A stretch of DNA of 64,000 bases from positions 1,054,001 to 1,118,000 of the forward strand of contig OZ244969.1 in assembly GCA_965222725.1 (NCBI GenBank). Reading direction: 5' to 3'. The position numbers and the translations under genes are program-made. Of the stretch, positions 63,663 through 64,000 are shown one piece after another (position 1 is the stretch's first letter; every line of letters starts with the position of its first letter). The notes below the pieces were generated by a model, which saw only the letters and a program-made list of their open reading frames with translations, was not told where the DNA came from and did no database searches. Origin of the DNA: GCA-2748575 sp965222725 (GTDB lineage Bacteria > Pseudomonadota > Gammaproteobacteria > Pseudomonadales > Ketobacteraceae).

Positions 63663-64000
63663 ATGTTGTCATTACCGAAAGAGTTGGACGCCGTGGACTA
63701 CTCGTTTCAGCGTGCCTATGTGAACGGCATGATGAAACTGATCGCCCGCCTGTTTCAGGCCGGCAGCGAAGTGGACGACGTCATCAAACGTGAAGTGGAA
63801 GCCTTGCCGGATGGTTATGTGTTTCGTATGGAAGCCGCACCGGGCACACCCTGCCTGGTGTTGCAAAAGCGCGATAACATCATGCACATCCTGCCGGACG
63901 ATACCCCACTCAAATCCAATCTGGTGATTCGCTTTAAACACATCACCCATGCGTTTCTGGTGTTTTCCTTTCAGGAAGGAACAGCCACGGCCTATGCTAA
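63663..64000 (+). CDS. Partial gene, SCP2-like protein (right window edge)
   Basis: Open to the end of the window: about 112 codons without a stop. It starts MLSLPKELDAVDYSFQRAY and contains FQAGSEVDDVIKREVEALPDGYVFRMEA, LPDDTPLKSNLVIRFKHITHAFLVFSFQEGTATAYA. The strand-rich part with LVIRFKH and FSFQEGTATAY resembles the start of SCP2-type lipid-carrier domains, but the diagnostic region is cut off. No signal peptide. It has its own promoter region after the terminator of the ATP-grasp cluster. Confidence 0.5.
   Translation, partial: MLSLPKELDAVDYSFQRAYVNGMMKLIARLFQAGSEVDDVIKREVEALPDGYVFRMEAAPGTPCLVLQKRDNIMHILPDDTPLKSNLVIRFKHITHAFLVFSFQEGTATAYA

Overview
The window looks like chromosomal DNA of a free-living gammaproteobacterium, probably from the marine or oligotrophic Pseudomonadales/Cellvibrionales side. 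The reasons are a two-subunit glycyl-tRNA synthetase (glyQ, glyS) followed by a PlsC-type acyltransferase, a DUF2058/YaiL protein, an RstA/RstB-like two-component pair, and a TtpC-type TonB operon with DUF3450 and TPR proteins. The base composition looks moderately GC-rich by eye. I see no rRNA, tRNA, CRISPR array, insertion sequence or phage gene.

1-7 kb: an RstB-like kinase cut by the window edge, its OmpR-family regulator, a divergent lipoprotein, a hairpin-rich leader, an MMPL/RND exporter, and an unusual protein that joins an acyltransferase (FabD-like) domain to a Coq4-like domain. 7-18 kb: a module of YfiR-like periplasmic protein, TonB-dependent receptor and hybrid histidine kinase; then YaiL, an AraC regulator, a lipid-anchored carboxylesterase and a 7TM diguanylate cyclase. 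18-26 kb: a three-gene operon (two SDRs and an unknown protein) divergent from a TetR regulator across a near-perfect palindrome, two solitary periplasmic binding proteins, an ECF41 sigma factor with an SdhC-like membrane protein preceded by an ECF41-type promoter, and a GST. 26-31 kb: two secreted hydrolases, a zinc phospholipase C-like protein and a subtilase.

31-45 kb, almost all on the minus strand: plsC-glyS-glyQ, a soluble kinase overlapping a receiver-TPR regulator, a methyltransferase, an unknown protein, a quinone oxidoreductase, and the six-gene DUF3450-TtpC-ExbB-ExbD-TonB-TPR energy-transduction operon. 45-51 kb: an acyl-CoA type catabolic locus (family III CoA-transferase, VOC protein, alpha/beta hydrolase, acyl-CoA dehydrogenase, GntR/FCD regulator). 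It has two GntR-type palindromes in its divergent promoter region and two inverted hairpin repeat elements whose stems covary.

51-64 kb: a DUF342/FapA-like protein, an RhlG-like SDR, and a five-gene cluster of circularly permuted ATP-grasp, alpha-E and transglutaminase-like proteins. That cluster contains two parallel ATP-grasp/alpha-E/transglutaminase sets, one with ATP-grasp and alpha-E as separate genes and one fused. Its biochemical product is not known. A partial SCP2-like gene runs off the right edge.
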